Below are positions 1 to 9,699 of a stretch of 64,000 bases of DNA, in pieces (position 1 is the first letter of the stretch; every line of letters starts with the position of its first letter). A model generated the notes under the pieces. It did no database searches, had not been told where the DNA came from, and worked only from the letters and a program-made list of their open reading frames with translations. The stretch spans positions 327,413-391,412 of the forward strand of contig NZ_PTRA01000004.1 in the NCBI RefSeq assembly GCF_002943425.1. The letters are read 5' to 3'. Both the position numbers and the translations under genes were made by a program. Origin of the DNA: Siphonobacter curvatus (GTDB taxonomy: Bacteria; Bacteroidota; Bacteroidia; Cytophagales; Spirosomataceae).

Positions 1-625
1 TAGAGGCATCTTTGAGCACGTTGATTGACTCAATATCGTCCGGATTAAGACTGCTGGTATTCATGTTGAAAGGCACGCCATCTACCACGTACAGGGCAGA
101 GTTGGAGGCCGAAATCGAGCCGAATCCCCGAACGCGAATGGTAGGGGCCGAACCCGGTGCCCCGCCCGACTGGCTGGTCTGAACGCCCGGAGCCGCTCCC
201 ACGAGTGCGTTGAGGGCATTGGATACGGGCCGCTTGGCAATGTCGATGGCTTTAACCTGAGCGGACGATCCGACGTGCGTTTCCTTACTGACGGTACCGT
301 AACCCACAACCATTACTTCATTGAGTACCTGCGATTCTTCCTGTAGGATGACATCAACCGTGGTTTTGTTGGTAATGTCGATTTCGGACTTGGTAAAACC
401 GATGTTACTGAAGACCAGAATCGTCTGTCCTCTGGGGACACTTAACGTATAACGTCCTTCGGCATTGGTAACGGTTCCGGTAGTAGTGCCCTTCACGGCC
501 ACGCTGACTCCCGGTAGAGGTACCCCTTCCTGTGAAGAGGTAACAACCCCTTTTACAATAGTTTGTGCATAGAGAACGCCCCCTGTCAGAAATAGCAACA
601 GAAAGCTGAGTAGAGATTTACTCAT
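1..625 (-). CDS. SusC/RagA TonB-linked outer membrane receptor, 5' part (C-terminus outside window)
   Basis: Reading leftward from the ATG at 625 gives a signal peptide of about 20 residues ending near LYAQ, a carboxypeptidase-regulatory-like beta-sandwich (about residues 23-100, with GTTTGTVTNAEG), then the TonB-plug signature MVVGYGTV and the start of the plug domain with RVRGFGSIS and YVVDGVPF. This order is diagnostic of SusC/RagA receptors, which import oligosaccharides or peptides across the outer membrane with a SusD partner. The frame is open to the window edge, so only about 208 codons are visible; the beta-barrel and any susD lie to the left. The substrate cannot be told from this part. 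It has no visible link to the dehydrogenase to its right, which ends at a terminator. Confidence 0.95.
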   Translation of the reverse strand, partial: MSKSLLSFLLLFLTGGVLYAQTIVKGVVTSSQEGVPLPGVSVAVKGTTTGTVTNAEGRYTLSVPRGQTILVFSNIGFTKSEIDITNKTTVDVILQEESQVLNEVMVVGYGTVSKETHVGSSAQVKAIDIAKRPVSNALNALVGAAPGVQTSQSGGAPGSAPTIRVRGFGSISASNSALYVVDGVPFNMNTSSLNPDDIESINVLKDAS

Positions 626-845
626 AGAACAAGTAAATTTATAGTGGTTAAGGAATCCGAAAGAGCCTTAAAACTAGGTTTACTTGCAGGTAAATAAAAA
701 TCTGCCAAATAAGTTATTAGAAAAATCTTATATTAAGTTTATATATTAAAATAATATTAAATTTTGTCTTTTTCCAAAAACCATGCATATCTTTAATATG
801 AAATAGTTAATACATACTACCTATAGTTTGAGATAGCTATTAAGC

Positions 846-880
846 AAAAATCCCGTCAACCAGCGTTGACGGGATTTTTA
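846..880 (-). terminator. Rho-independent terminator of the SDR gene
   Basis: A 10-bp perfect stem (TCCCGTCAAC / GTTGACGGGA) with a short loop, flanked by A and T runs on both sides. It lies 30 bases past the stop codon of the leftward dehydrogenase and also shields the SusC gene upstream region. Confidence 0.85.
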
Positions 881-911
881 CAAAGTGGAATCCACGCGTT
901 AACTATGAACT

Positions 912-1703
912 TTATACGAAGCCATAAGCATTCGACTGTCCCCCATCAATGGCGATGGTTTGGCCATTCACATAGCCACAATCTTCGCTCAATAGGAAAA
1001 CGACCAGCTTGGCTACGTCTTCGGGCTGACCCAGCCGTTTGGTGGGGTTAAACGATGCGTATTCGGCTTCGGCCTTTTTCGGATCTTCAGCATTAATTTG
1101 ACGGAAGGCCTCAGCTACCATCGGCGTCAGAATAGCTCCCGGAGCAATGGCGTTGGTCAGGATACCAAACCGACCGTATTCGAGTGCGGCATTCTTGGTG
1201 ATGCCACTAACGGCGTGTTTGGTAGCAACGTAAGGCGTTTGGTTCATCACACCCCGGATACCTCCGACGGAAGCCACGTTCACAATGCGTCCGTACTCCT
1301 GCTTTTGCATGACCGGAATGATGTAACGTAGCCCATAATACGCACCCATCAGGTTGATGTCGATCACCTTCTGGAATACGTTCAGATCGTAATCCGTCAG
1401 TGAAGCCTGACGCCCCTCAATACCTGCATTATTATAAAAACCGTCGATCCGACCGTATGCATTTACGGTTTCCTCAACATAATTTTTGACGGCCTCTTCG
1501 CTCGAAACGTCCGCTACGACGGTCAGCACTTTCGCTTCCGGATAGCTTTCTTTAATCTGCTGCTGGGCCTTTTCCAAGGCTTCAGCATTATAATCCACTA
1601 ACGATAGGAAGGCTCCTTCTTTGGCCGCTTCCAGGGCAGTAGCCAGGCCTAGACCCATGCCTGCACCCGTTATGACGATTACTTTGTTTTCTAGCTTTTT
1701 CAT
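912..1703 (-). CDS. SDR family NAD(P)-dependent oxidoreductase
   Basis: A 263-residue classical short-chain dehydrogenase. The dinucleotide-binding motif TGAGMGLG is at residues 12-19, the NNAG motif at 91-94, and the catalytic residues are Ser145, Tyr158 and Lys162 (YVATK). An acidic residue follows beta-2 (VDYN), which favours NAD over NADP. Length and layout match the glucose-1-dehydrogenase/cyclopentanol-dehydrogenase-like branch, but the substrate cannot be inferred. The C-terminus ends NGQTIAIDGG..., typical of the family. It is transcribed alone, with a strong terminator after the stop; the ATG at 1703 is the only sensible start because the Rossmann motif begins ten residues later. Confidence 0.93.
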   Translation of the reverse strand: MKKLENKVIVITGAGMGLGLATALEAAKEGAFLSLVDYNAEALEKAQQQIKESYPEAKVLTVVADVSSEEAVKNYVEETVNAYGRIDGFYNNAGIEGRQASLTDYDLNVFQKVIDINLMGAYYGLRYIIPVMQKQEYGRIVNVASVGGIRGVMNQTPYVATKHAVSGITKNAALEYGRFGILTNAIAPGAILTPMVAEAFRQINAEDPKKAEAEYASFNPTKRLGQPEDVAKLVVFLLSEDCGYVNGQTIAIDGGQSNAYGFV

Positions 1704-1874
1704 ATCATTATAGTAATTGTACTTACTAAATAACCCTCTTACCAGCAGAAAGGTTTAGATCTTTTGAAAATTATCTGTATCTACATATAATTTAACCTTA
1801 CAAGTATACGGATCGTATGCTAGATTCCTTAACCTTGAGAACCAGAGAGGTCTAGCCAGAGCTGTCTCACTTTA

Positions 1875-2801
1875 CTAACGTTTGAGGTCTTTCGTGAGGT
1901 TAGCAAATACGTAATCATGTTCCTGACGGATCCCGAGTTTTTCCAGGGGTTCCCAGTACCAGCGGGGCGTCAGTACGGACGTATAGGTGGTAATTCGGGT
2001 TAATTTACAGGCCTTACCCTCTACGGCGTCGAAGTAATAGATGGCTTCTTTGAAACCCAGCCATTTACGGCCAATGAGATTGTAATCAATAACGTCCATT
2101 TTCAGTACTTTGCCTCGCTCTAGTTCAGTGATTTTCTCAACGATCGTGCCTCCTCCAAAGTCGGCATTACTGAGTTTACCGCCCTTGAAATAACAGGTCC
2201 GTAGTCCCCCGACTGCTTCTTTTTCCAGGACACATTTCACGGGAATCGGTAAATCAAAATGCATCAAAAACGGCTTTTCGGCATCAAGCGTATCGACGGA
2301 TTTGATGGCGTCGTACACCTGTTCGGGCGTGTAAGGGAAGACTTGCTCCGTCCGTACTTCAATAATGGCTTCTTGATCCGTCTTTAGAAAGTGTTCCGCA
2401 GGGGCGGCAATCAGGAACGGAATCAGGGGAAGCAACAGGACCGATACCCGATCGGTGCTTTTCATCCGATCATACCGCTTGACCAGATGCGATAGCACGT
2501 AGCCAAAGAAAATCAAGGGCACGATCAGAGGCAGGGTCATGACAATGCAAAGTAAGCCCGATAAACCGGGTGTGTACAGGGCTAGCAGCACGATCACGGT
2601 TGTGCCGATTGCCCCCCAGAGCAGGTACTTTTTGTTGGGCATGGCCCCGATAGCAATTCCTAAAACAACGGGTAACAGGATAAAGAGAACCCAGCTGTAA
2701 TTAACCAGGCCCAGGAAGAGAAACGCAATACCCGTACTGAGAAAAAGAAGCGTAACCAGAATAGAAATGCGAAAACTGCGGTCCGCCAGAATAGCTTTCA
2801 T
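1875..2801 (-). CDS. Membrane protein with C-terminal SRPBCC-like domain
   Basis: A 308-residue protein in two parts. Residues 1-135 hold about four hydrophobic segments (RISILVTLLFLSTGIAFLF, VLFILLPVVLGIAIGA, two more up to LLLPLIPFLIAAPAE). Residues 145-308 look like a soluble START/SRPBCC (polyketide cyclase-like) domain, with a VFPYTPEQVYDAIKSV opening typical of that fold. Such domains bind hydrophobic ligands; the role here is unknown. The ATG at 2801 gives a natural short N-terminal tail before the first membrane segment. It appears monocistronic. Domain assignment is from pattern recognition and should be confirmed by profile search. Confidence 0.75.
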   Translation of the reverse strand: MKAILADRSFRISILVTLLFLSTGIAFLFLGLVNYSWVLFILLPVVLGIAIGAMPNKKYLLWGAIGTTVIVLLALYTPGLSGLLCIVMTLPLIVPLIFFGYVLSHLVKRYDRMKSTDRVSVLLLPLIPFLIAAPAEHFLKTDQEAIIEVRTEQVFPYTPEQVYDAIKSVDTLDAEKPFLMHFDLPIPVKCVLEKEAVGGLRTCYFKGGKLSNADFGGGTIVEKITELERGKVLKMDVIDYNLIGRKWLGFKEAIYYFDAVEGKACKLTRITTYTSVLTPRWYWEPLEKLGIRQEHDYVFANLTKDLKR

Positions 2802-3106
2802 GAATTAGGTAATGGTTGATGAACAAGGGATAGAGGACCCCTATAATGCAGATTGCCCGCAAATGTACCAGCCTTTCTCTCAGCACAAGGCTCTGTACCG
2901 TTATGAATCCATTAAGTTTTGAAACCGATACGCATCTTCAAATTCAACCTAAAACTTTTCTAGCCTACTTCGCTATTCGTCCTGAAAGGTCTGAGCAGTA
3001 TCATGCAATTCTTAATTACGGATCATGGGGGAATAGACACGGGCGATTGGTAACACCCGATTCGAAAACACAGCCCTAAGCTCGACCCCTTATTCAACCA
3101 TATCTT
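2802..3106. other. Intergenic, no gene seen
   Basis: About 300 bases between two leftward genes. A 77-codon open frame on the plus strand (2846-3079) has no recognisable domain and codon use unlike the neighbours, so it is not called. The promoter of the membrane/SRPBCC gene must lie in the left part. Confidence 0.5.
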
Positions 3107-3820
3107 TCATTGTATTGCCTTTCGATACATTTCCACACACTTTTCATAGGGCTGACCCTGCGTGTGAATGCAATCACAATACTGCTGACAAGCCTCCGGA
3201 TTAGCACTATCCGCACATTGTCGTACGCAATCAGTGATCGTATTATGAGGTTTGATGGTATATCCAAACCGGATGCTTACCATCACAAGTCCAATGCCCA
3301 GTACTACCCCTGCAAAAAACTTTACCGGAAAGCGGTTGAGCCGCTCCCCGGATTGAGGCAATTCCTGACGAAGACTCGCGGAATGAAAAGGCAACAGGTA
3401 TTTAAGTTTATGATAATCCCAGCAAAGCAGGTATAGATTAGCTAGTACCATTAAAGGTGAAGAGAGGAGCGATCCATCAAAACATACGCCCAGGGAAAGT
3501 ATACAGATATTCAGGATGATTGGAAAATAGATAACGGCCCCAAGCGTAGCCGTCTGAGGAATTAATAGCATAATAGCGGCCAGCATTTGCATCCCCCCCA
3601 CAAAAGGATAATAAAAACCCGTATGGTGAAAAGCCTCCAAATAACGGCCCATCGGATGATTATTGGATAAAGTGGTGAAGCGTTCCCCCATGATTTTTAC
3701 GAAGCCCGAAGGCAGAAATCCAGCAGCCAGTCCGATGCGATTGAAAACAGCAAAGTACTGTAGCCATCGGTTTCTACGAGCCTGATAATGCAAGTGATCG
3801 AGTTTAGAAGCGATACCCAT
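3107..3820 (-). CDS. DoxX-like membrane protein with twin-CX3C tail
   Basis: A 237-residue membrane protein. Residues 22-140 hold four hydrophobic segments with the DoxX-type opening (FNRIGLAAGFLPSGFVKI) and the GGMQMLAAIMLL second segment. A fifth segment lies at about 165-185. After it comes a short tail with six cysteines: C198, C202, C211, C215, C217 and C228, in which C198-X3-C202 and C211-X3-C215 form a twin CX3C pattern. DoxX proteins are quinone-linked or redox-associated membrane proteins in some systems, but this one's function is unknown. The upstream region carries an inverted repeat ACTTTG-N5-CAAAGA about 40 bases before the ATG, likely an operator. Confidence 0.8.
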   Translation of the reverse strand: MGIASKLDHLHYQARRNRWLQYFAVFNRIGLAAGFLPSGFVKIMGERFTTLSNNHPMGRYLEAFHHTGFYYPFVGGMQMLAAIMLLIPQTATLGAVIYFPIILNICILSLGVCFDGSLLSSPLMVLANLYLLCWDYHKLKYLLPFHSASLRQELPQSGERLNRFPVKFFAGVVLGIGLVMVSIRFGYTIKPHNTITDCVRQCADSANPEACQQYCDCIHTQGQPYEKCVEMYRKAIQ

Positions 3821-3849
3821 GAAGTTGTAAAATAAGCTACTTCAAATAT

Positions 3850-3877
3850 ATTTCAAAGTTCTTTGTATTTCAAAGTA
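3850..3877 (-). promoter_or_regulatory. Operator-like inverted repeat ACTTTG-AAATA-CAAAGA upstream of the DoxX gene
   Basis: On the minus strand the sequence reads ACTTTG AAATA CAAAGA followed by a second half site ACTTTGAAATA. Nineteen bases (CTTTGTATTTCAAAGTATA) recur exactly, in the same orientation, at 11763-11781. Symmetric half sites about 11 bases apart suit a dimeric winged-helix repressor (MarR, PadR or HxlR type). The regulator is not identified in the window. Confidence 0.55.
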
Positions 3878-3988
3878 TAAATGTAAATTATCTATCTGCT
3901 TCGCCTACCAAAGCCGTTTCGCCTTGGCTCGCAGAAAAAGTATTTTCATAAATAGTAAAAAAAAATTAGCTATTCGAGAAAAAGTGTT

Positions 3989-3996
3989 TACCTTTG
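3989..3996 (+). promoter_or_regulatory. Bacteroidota-type -7 box of the tRNA promoter
   Basis: TACCTTTG matches the Bacteroidota sigma-A consensus TAnnTTTG. It ends 13 bases before the first base of the tRNA, the expected distance. A -33 element is not clear (AT-rich stretch around 3961-3975). Confidence 0.7.
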
Positions 3997-4009
3997 TATC
4001 ACAAAACAC

Positions 4010-4082
4010 CGCGGGATGGAGCAGTTGGCAGCTCGTTGGGCTCATAACCCAAAGGTCACAGGTTCGAGTCCTGTTCCCGCTA
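4010..4082 (+). tRNA. Initiator tRNA-fMet (anticodon CAT)
   Basis: A complete 73-base cloverleaf: acceptor 4010-4016 with 4075-4081, D arm GAGC/GCTC, anticodon arm TTGGG-CTCATAA-CCCAA, T arm ACAGG-TTCGAGT-CCTGT, discriminator A4082; CCA is not encoded. Three marks point to the initiator rather than elongator: three G:C pairs at the base of the anticodon stem, A11:U24 in the D stem, and an unpaired first acceptor position (C1 opposite U72). A second copy of the 3' half lies at 10572-10617 in the same direction, which suggests integration of an element into this gene. Confidence 0.95.
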
Positions 4083-4093
4083 CTCTAAAAATT

Positions 4094-4125
4094 AGGCAGC
4101 CACATTTTTATGTGGCTGCCTTTTT
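4094..4125 (+). terminator. Rho-independent terminator after tRNA-fMet
   Basis: A 12-13-bp stem (AGGCAGCCACAT / ATGTGGCTGCCT) with a T-rich loop and a TTTTT tail, 12 bases after the tRNA. Confidence 0.9.
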
Positions 4126-4238
4126 CATTGTTCCCTTGCACTTTTTGGCCACATGTTTTAGCTTGGTTTCTTTGATACCTACAGAAGCGTTTGCTACTTC
4201 TAGTGCTTGCTCATGTTTTCACACCCATTAAAACGGGG

Positions 4239-5039
4239 TTAGACATTGTAAATGAGTCCCTGGCCCTTATCCAGCAATTGGATCATTGCCATATCCTCAG
4301 CAGACAATGCAAAGTCGAATACCGCAAAATTCTCATGTATCCTTTTCAGATTTGCTGATTTGGGGATGACCACAACTTCTCTTTGAATTAACCATCGCAG
4401 CACCACTTGGGCAACGCTCTTGTTATACTTTTTTGAAAACGCTTTTAGCAGCTCATTATTAAATAGATTGTTTTTACCCTGGGCAAAGGGTGCCCATGAC
4501 TCCAACTGGATACCTTGAGATTTTAAAGCTTCCTGCATCTCTTTCTTTTGGGAAAATGGGTGGGTCTCTACCTGATTGACCGCTGGTATCACACTATGAT
4601 GCTTCGCTAAATCCTGAATCTCGTTTAAATTGAAATTACTTACCCCTATCGCCCTTAACTTACCTTCTTTATATAAGTCTATCATTGCATCCCAGGAGGA
4701 ATTTATATCTCCTTGGGGAAGATGAATCAAGTAAAGATCAATATAGTCAAGACCCATATTTTTTAGTGATGCTTCACAGGCGCGCTTTGCTTTTTCATAG
4801 CCCGGAACCGCTGGCAAAAATTTTGTGGTCACAAAAATTTCCTCCCGTTTGACATTGCTTTTTTTTATTGCCTTGCCCACAGATTGCTCATTATAGTAGG
4901 CTGCAGCGGTATCGATCAGTCGGTAACCAATAGTTAAAGCATTTAGTACACGCTGCTCACAGACTAAACCGTCTTTAAGCAAGTAAGTGCCAAAACCGAG
5001 AAGCGGCATTTGGACGCCGTTATTTAAGGTTAGGTTCAT
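4239..5039 (-). CDS. Aldo/keto reductase (AKR1/AKR5-like)
   Basis: NADPH-dependent carbonyl reductase of the small AKR class. The N-terminus MNLTLNNGVQMPLLGFGTY is the standard opening, so the ATG at 5039 is preferred over a GTG 48 bases upstream that would add 16 unrelated residues. Catalytic Asp (DTAAAYYNE), Tyr in the same stretch, Lys (VTTKF) and His (LIHLPQ) are all present; VVIPKSANLKRI is the NADP 2'-phosphate-binding loop. Length (266 residues) is normal. The gene is visibly more AT-rich than most genes in the window, fitting recent acquisition inside the tRNA-flanked island. Confidence 0.93.
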   Translation of the reverse strand: MNLTLNNGVQMPLLGFGTYLLKDGLVCEQRVLNALTIGYRLIDTAAAYYNEQSVGKAIKKSNVKREEIFVTTKFLPAVPGYEKAKRACEASLKNMGLDYIDLYLIHLPQGDINSSWDAMIDLYKEGKLRAIGVSNFNLNEIQDLAKHHSVIPAVNQVETHPFSQKKEMQEALKSQGIQLESWAPFAQGKNNLFNNELLKAFSKKYNKSVAQVVLRWLIQREVVVIPKSANLKRIHENFAVFDFALSAEDMAMIQLLDKGQGLIYNV

Positions 5040-5138
5040 TACGTTAGATCGATCTCTTTTGTTATTAGTGAAGGTATGCCGAACCACGTTCCTTGGGGTT
5101 ACGAATTATCCAGGTTTGTTGATAGTGCAGCTCCGCTG

Positions 5139-6203
<1,065 letters not shown>

Positions 6204-6330
6204 CTACATTATATGATTTATGCTGCAAAATTGTGCAGAATGGTCGTGCCGTTTTATATCCCGATTACGGGTTCTTATAGCACTATTACTGATTGCAATA
6301 GCAGCTCGGGAAATGGCTTGCAGGACGCTG

Positions 6331-6362
6331 TATTTTTGTAGCGTTAAAGAGTTCTAAATTTG
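6331..6362 (+). promoter_or_regulatory. Two TAnnTTTG -7 boxes before the AraC gene
   Basis: TATTTTTG at 6331-6338 and TAAATTTG at 6355-6362 both fit the Bacteroidota -7 consensus. The second ends only five bases before the ATG at 6368, so a transcript from it would have almost no leader. Confidence 0.45.
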
Positions 6363-6367
6363 TAGGT

Positions 6368-7264
6368 ATGAAGGAGATTGTAAGAATTGGTAGCATCGCG
6401 CAATACAATAACATCCGCGGTGTCAAGACAGAACACCCTCTGGTTGCGGTAATTAACCTCGCAAAAGCGCAGCCCATGCCCGCCAAATCATTCAACTTTG
6501 GTTTGTATGCAGTAAGTCTGAAAGAAGGGGATAATGGCCAATTACGCTATGGCAGAAGCCACTATGATTACCAGGCAGGCAGTATGATATTTGTTGCACC
6601 CGGACAGGTGATAGCGGTCGAGCCCGCCGTTGAGCCAGGTACGGGCAAAGGCTGGATCTTGCTCTTTCATCCCGACCTGATAAATGGCACTCCGTTGGGT
6701 AAACATATTCAGAATTATTCTTTCTTTTCTTATGATGTACATGAAGCGCTTCACCTCTCCGATAAAGAGCAGGCGATTGTAACGGATTGCTTCGCAAAAA
6801 TTGAATATGAACTCGATCAGAATCTAGACAAACACAGCAAAGTACTGATTGCATCCAACATCGAGTTACTGCTCAATTATTGTACCCGCTTTTATGACCG
6901 CCAGTTCATGATCCGGGAAAATGCAAACAGGGGAGTCCTGGAACGGTTTGAAAGATTATTGAAAGATTATTTTTCATCTGATCAGCCGCAGCTTGTGGGC
7001 TTTCCTTCGGTAGCTTATTGCGCCAGGGCCCTACATTTATCCTCCAATTATTTTGGCGATTTGATCAAGAAAGAAACCAGTAGGTCAGCTCAGGAATACA
7101 TTCAATCAAAAGTGTTAGATATAGCCAAAGAGAGGCTACTGGACGTGGATAAATCAGTGAGCGAAATAGCCTACGAATTAGGCTTTAAATACCCGCAAAA
7201 TTTCACTCGCTTATTCAAACAAAAAACAGGCACTACCCCAAATGACTACCGGATGTTGAATTGA
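6368..7264 (+). CDS. AraC family transcriptional regulator
   Basis: A 298-residue regulator. Residues about 30-140 form a cupin-like sensor domain (YQAGSMIFVAPGQVIAV), and residues about 195-298 the double helix-turn-helix DNA-binding domain, with SSNYFGDLIKKETSRSAQEY in helix-turn-helix 1 and the hallmark VSEIAYELGFKYPQNFTRLF in the second. It is divergently placed to the aldo/keto reductase at 5214-6200 and most likely controls it. The C-terminus GTTPNDYR is canonical. Confidence 0.95.
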   Translation: MKEIVRIGSIAQYNNIRGVKTEHPLVAVINLAKAQPMPAKSFNFGLYAVSLKEGDNGQLRYGRSHYDYQAGSMIFVAPGQVIAVEPAVEPGTGKGWILLFHPDLINGTPLGKHIQNYSFFSYDVHEALHLSDKEQAIVTDCFAKIEYELDQNLDKHSKVLIASNIELLLNYCTRFYDRQFMIRENANRGVLERFERLLKDYFSSDQPQLVGFPSVAYCARALHLSSNYFGDLIKKETSRSAQEYIQSKVLDIAKERLLDVDKSVSEIAYELGFKYPQNFTRLFKQKTGTTPNDYRMLN

Positions 7265-8105
7265 ACGAACTTGCTTCCTTTAGCGATTTTGCCATAAACT
7301 GCGTTATCGACTTTCACGCGGATGATATGGTTACCAGGCAGATGCATCCATTCAGGATTATGGAAGCGAAAAGAGGCGAGCGGTTATGAAGGTATAATAT
7401 GGAACAGTAGCCTTAGCCCTGAAATTGCGAATTTTTCTGGGCAACAACAGCAAGTTCGGCCATAGCCGGCATGTGGATTAATAGTCTAGTCCCGAGAACT
7501 ATCAATGAACAACCGTTTACAACTCGCTGAAATAGAAATGAGATCATAGAAGCTGGGGCGTACTTAAGAGCGTATCAGTACAGCCCCCTATGGAATGTGC
7601 TTCTCCTTTTAGTTAGAGCGTGTAGAAGAGGGAGCAAAAGGCCTGGTGAGTGGAAGCCTTAGATGAGAAATCAGCTAACAAAAGAGGAAAGCGGAGCCCA
7701 TTTTGGTGCATGTGTATACGTTGGTATGCGTATGAAAAAAATTTCCTTTTTCATCTCTCTGGGCGGTAAGGTGAAGTTTTGATACCTATGTCTAGGAACT
7801 GCTTTGAGCATCAGAAAGATATTACATGGCTTCCTTCAATTGGACCTGTATCGACTAAAATTGTCGCGAAACTGTCGTAATATGTCGTAATGAGAAGCAA
7901 GCAAATCACCATCCCCGATGAACGGAACATCATTGTCAGCCGTCAATACCGTGAAGACGTCCGATCCGGTAGAGCTATTTGAGAATCGAGATCTTTTCTT
8001 TAAATCACTTGACCGGGGGCTCAGTGTCATTTCAATATTTTGATCCCTGGCCACCAGCCCACTCCCTTTTTACCCTATGTTAAATGAGGGCTTCGCGCTG
8101 TATAC
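7265..8105. other. Gene-poor decayed stretch inside the island
   Basis: No convincing intact gene. On the minus strand 7252-7377 an open tail of about 42 codons (ending KGSKFVQFNIR, antisense to the end of the AraC gene) looks protein-like but has no start and no family I recognise. A 72-codon minus-strand frame at 7836-8054 is possible but unsupported. The stretch reads like accumulated gene debris. Confidence 0.45.
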
Positions 8106-8113
8106 TACCTTTA
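8106..8113 (+). promoter_or_regulatory. Near-consensus -7 box directly before the Crp/Fnr gene
   Basis: TACCTTTA, one base off TAnnTTTG, ends four bases before the ATG at 8118. If used, the message would be leaderless or nearly so. Confidence 0.3.
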
Positions 8114-8117
8114 CCGG

Positions 8118-8687
8118 ATGGAAGCGCTCATAAATTTTATCCTGCAATTTGGTGATTTGAACAAACAGCAGATCGAGTTCTTGCTAAGCAAGGTTGAAAT
8201 GCTCGAATTCAAAAAAGAGGATTACCTGTCCGAAGCCGGAAAGGTGCCCCGATACGTGGCGTTCGTCTTGGAAGGGGTATTCCGCTTTTGCTATTATAAT
8301 AACAAGGGAGAAGAAATCACTAATTATTTTGTGGACGAAGGCAACTTTGTCGTCGATAACCAGAAGTTCGAATCGCAGATCGTAGCGTCGGAATATGTAC
8401 AGGCCGTTACTGACTGTAAAGTACTAGTTTTCAATAAAAAGGCCTGGGACGAGATATCCAACACCATTGTGGGCTGGGAAATGATGAAGGCCAACATGGT
8501 AAAAAAGTGCTTGACCCTGGCCATGGAGCGGCGCAGTCCCCTGGTTTCTGAGGACGCTACCACGCGTTATCTTTCGTTCATTGAGGCGTTCCCCAACCTG
8601 GTTAATCGCATCCCACTTTCGCACGTGGCCTCGTACCTGGGTATCACCCAGCAATCGTTGAGCCGTATACGCCGTAATATCCGCTAA
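8118..8687 (+). CDS. Crp/Fnr family transcriptional regulator
   Basis: A 189-residue protein with an N-terminal cyclic-nucleotide-binding beta-roll (about residues 30-115; GKVPRYVAFVLEGVFRFCYY, then ITNYFVDEGNFVVD) and a short C-terminal helix-turn-helix in which IPLSHVASYLGITQQSLSRI is the recognition element. Phosphate-binding residues of true CRP are not conserved, as in most Bacteroidota members, so the ligand is unknown. The SDR gene starts 77 bases downstream on the same strand and is the likely target. Confidence 0.93.
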   Translation: MEALINFILQFGDLNKQQIEFLLSKVEMLEFKKEDYLSEAGKVPRYVAFVLEGVFRFCYYNNKGEEITNYFVDEGNFVVDNQKFESQIVASEYVQAVTDCKVLVFNKKAWDEISNTIVGWEMMKANMVKKCLTLAMERRSPLVSEDATTRYLSFIEAFPNLVNRIPLSHVASYLGITQQSLSRIRRNIR

Positions 8688-8764
8688 CGGTGCTTTTTAC
8701 CATATGATAAAAATTTTCTTGTTGCCGTTTTCAACCTTTGCTTATTCATTTAAAACGAAGAAAG

Positions 8765-9625
8765 ATGAGCAAGAAGATTGTATTGATAACGGGAACAAAT
8801 AGTGGTTTTGGCTGGCTTACTGCTCACAGCGTGGCCGCTTTAGGGCACCAGGTATACGCCACCATGCGCGATACCCAGGGACGTAACGCCGATAAAGCCC
8901 AGGCTCTTGCGGCCATTGCAAACGTAACGGTTTTGGACGTTACCCTCACCGACGAGCAGAGCGTGAAGCAGGCCGTTGAAACCATTTTGGCCAAAGAAGG
9001 CGCTATTGATGTCCTGGTCAACAACGCCGGTTACGGCATGACCGGTGTGGCCGAGAGCTTTACCACCGCCGATGTGCACACCACTTTTGATATCAATGTT
9101 TATGCCCCATGGCGACTGATCAAACAGGTGCTGCCCGCCATGCGAAAACAGGCCGATGGACTAATCATTAACGTGACCAGCGGCTTTGGCCGGGTATCCT
9201 TCCCGTTCGCTACCATTTATGCCGCCTCCAAATTTGCACTGGAAGGGATCAGCGAAGGCCTTCATTACGAGGTCAAGCGTCTAGGCATTGACGTGTCCAT
9301 CGTGGAGCCGGGCGCTTTTCCTACCGAAATGCAACAAAAGAATAACCCCGCATCGGATCAGGGTGTCTTTGAGGGATACGGCGCTATTGCAGAAATACCT
9401 AATAAAATGATAGCTGCTTTGGGAGGAGAGATGCAGGCCAAAAACCCTAACCCGCAAGACGTGGCCGACGCCATTGTAAGACTCATCGAAACACCCAAAG
9501 GCACCCGGCCCTTACGCACCGTGGTTGACCCGATCACCGGCCCCTACATCAACGCCGCCAACCAGGCCGTAGCCGAACAATTTGCCAAAGGATTGACGGT
9601 ATTCGGGATGGGTGAGTTATTGTAA
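8765..9625 (+). CDS. SDR family oxidoreductase
   Basis: A 286-residue short-chain dehydrogenase beginning MSKKIVLITGTNSGFG, which fixes the ATG at 8765; it is preceded by GAAGAAAG, a usable ribosome site. A TTG 27 bases upstream would add nine unrelated residues. TGTNSGFG binds the dinucleotide, NNAGYG follows, and Ser (VTSGFG), Tyr and Lys (YAASK) form the catalytic set. The long C-terminus matches the subgroup annotated as short-chain dehydrogenases of retinol/17-beta-hydroxysteroid type; the physiological substrate is unknown. It is probably controlled by the adjacent Crp-like regulator and ends at a strong terminator. Confidence 0.94.
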   Translation: MSKKIVLITGTNSGFGWLTAHSVAALGHQVYATMRDTQGRNADKAQALAAIANVTVLDVTLTDEQSVKQAVETILAKEGAIDVLVNNAGYGMTGVAESFTTADVHTTFDINVYAPWRLIKQVLPAMRKQADGLIINVTSGFGRVSFPFATIYAASKFALEGISEGLHYEVKRLGIDVSIVEPGAFPTEMQQKNNPASDQGVFEGYGAIAEIPNKMIAALGGEMQAKNPNPQDVADAIVRLIETPKGTRPLRTVVDPITGPYINAANQAVAEQFAKGLTVFGMGELL

Positions 9626-9643
9626 GCGGAATGGATCTAACTG

Positions 9644-9678
9644 GAACGGCAGTAGCGTGGGCTACTGCCGTTCTTTTT
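9644..9678 (+). terminator. Rho-independent terminator of the SDR gene
   Basis: A 13-bp perfect stem (GAACGGCAGTAGC / GCTACTGCCGTTC), 4-base loop and TTTTT tail, 18 bases past the stop codon. Confidence 0.9.
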
Positions 9679-9699
9679 GTTACTAGTTGGGCGCTTTAT

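Noticed and set aside
2846..3079. 77-codon plus-strand frame in the 2.8-3.1 kb gap
   Set aside because: Low-complexity, no domain, no ribosome site, and it overlaps the likely promoter of the SRPBCC gene.
4016..4231. 71-codon plus-strand frame through the tRNA
   Set aside because: It translates the tRNA and its terminator; the tRNA structure is complete and explains the sequence.
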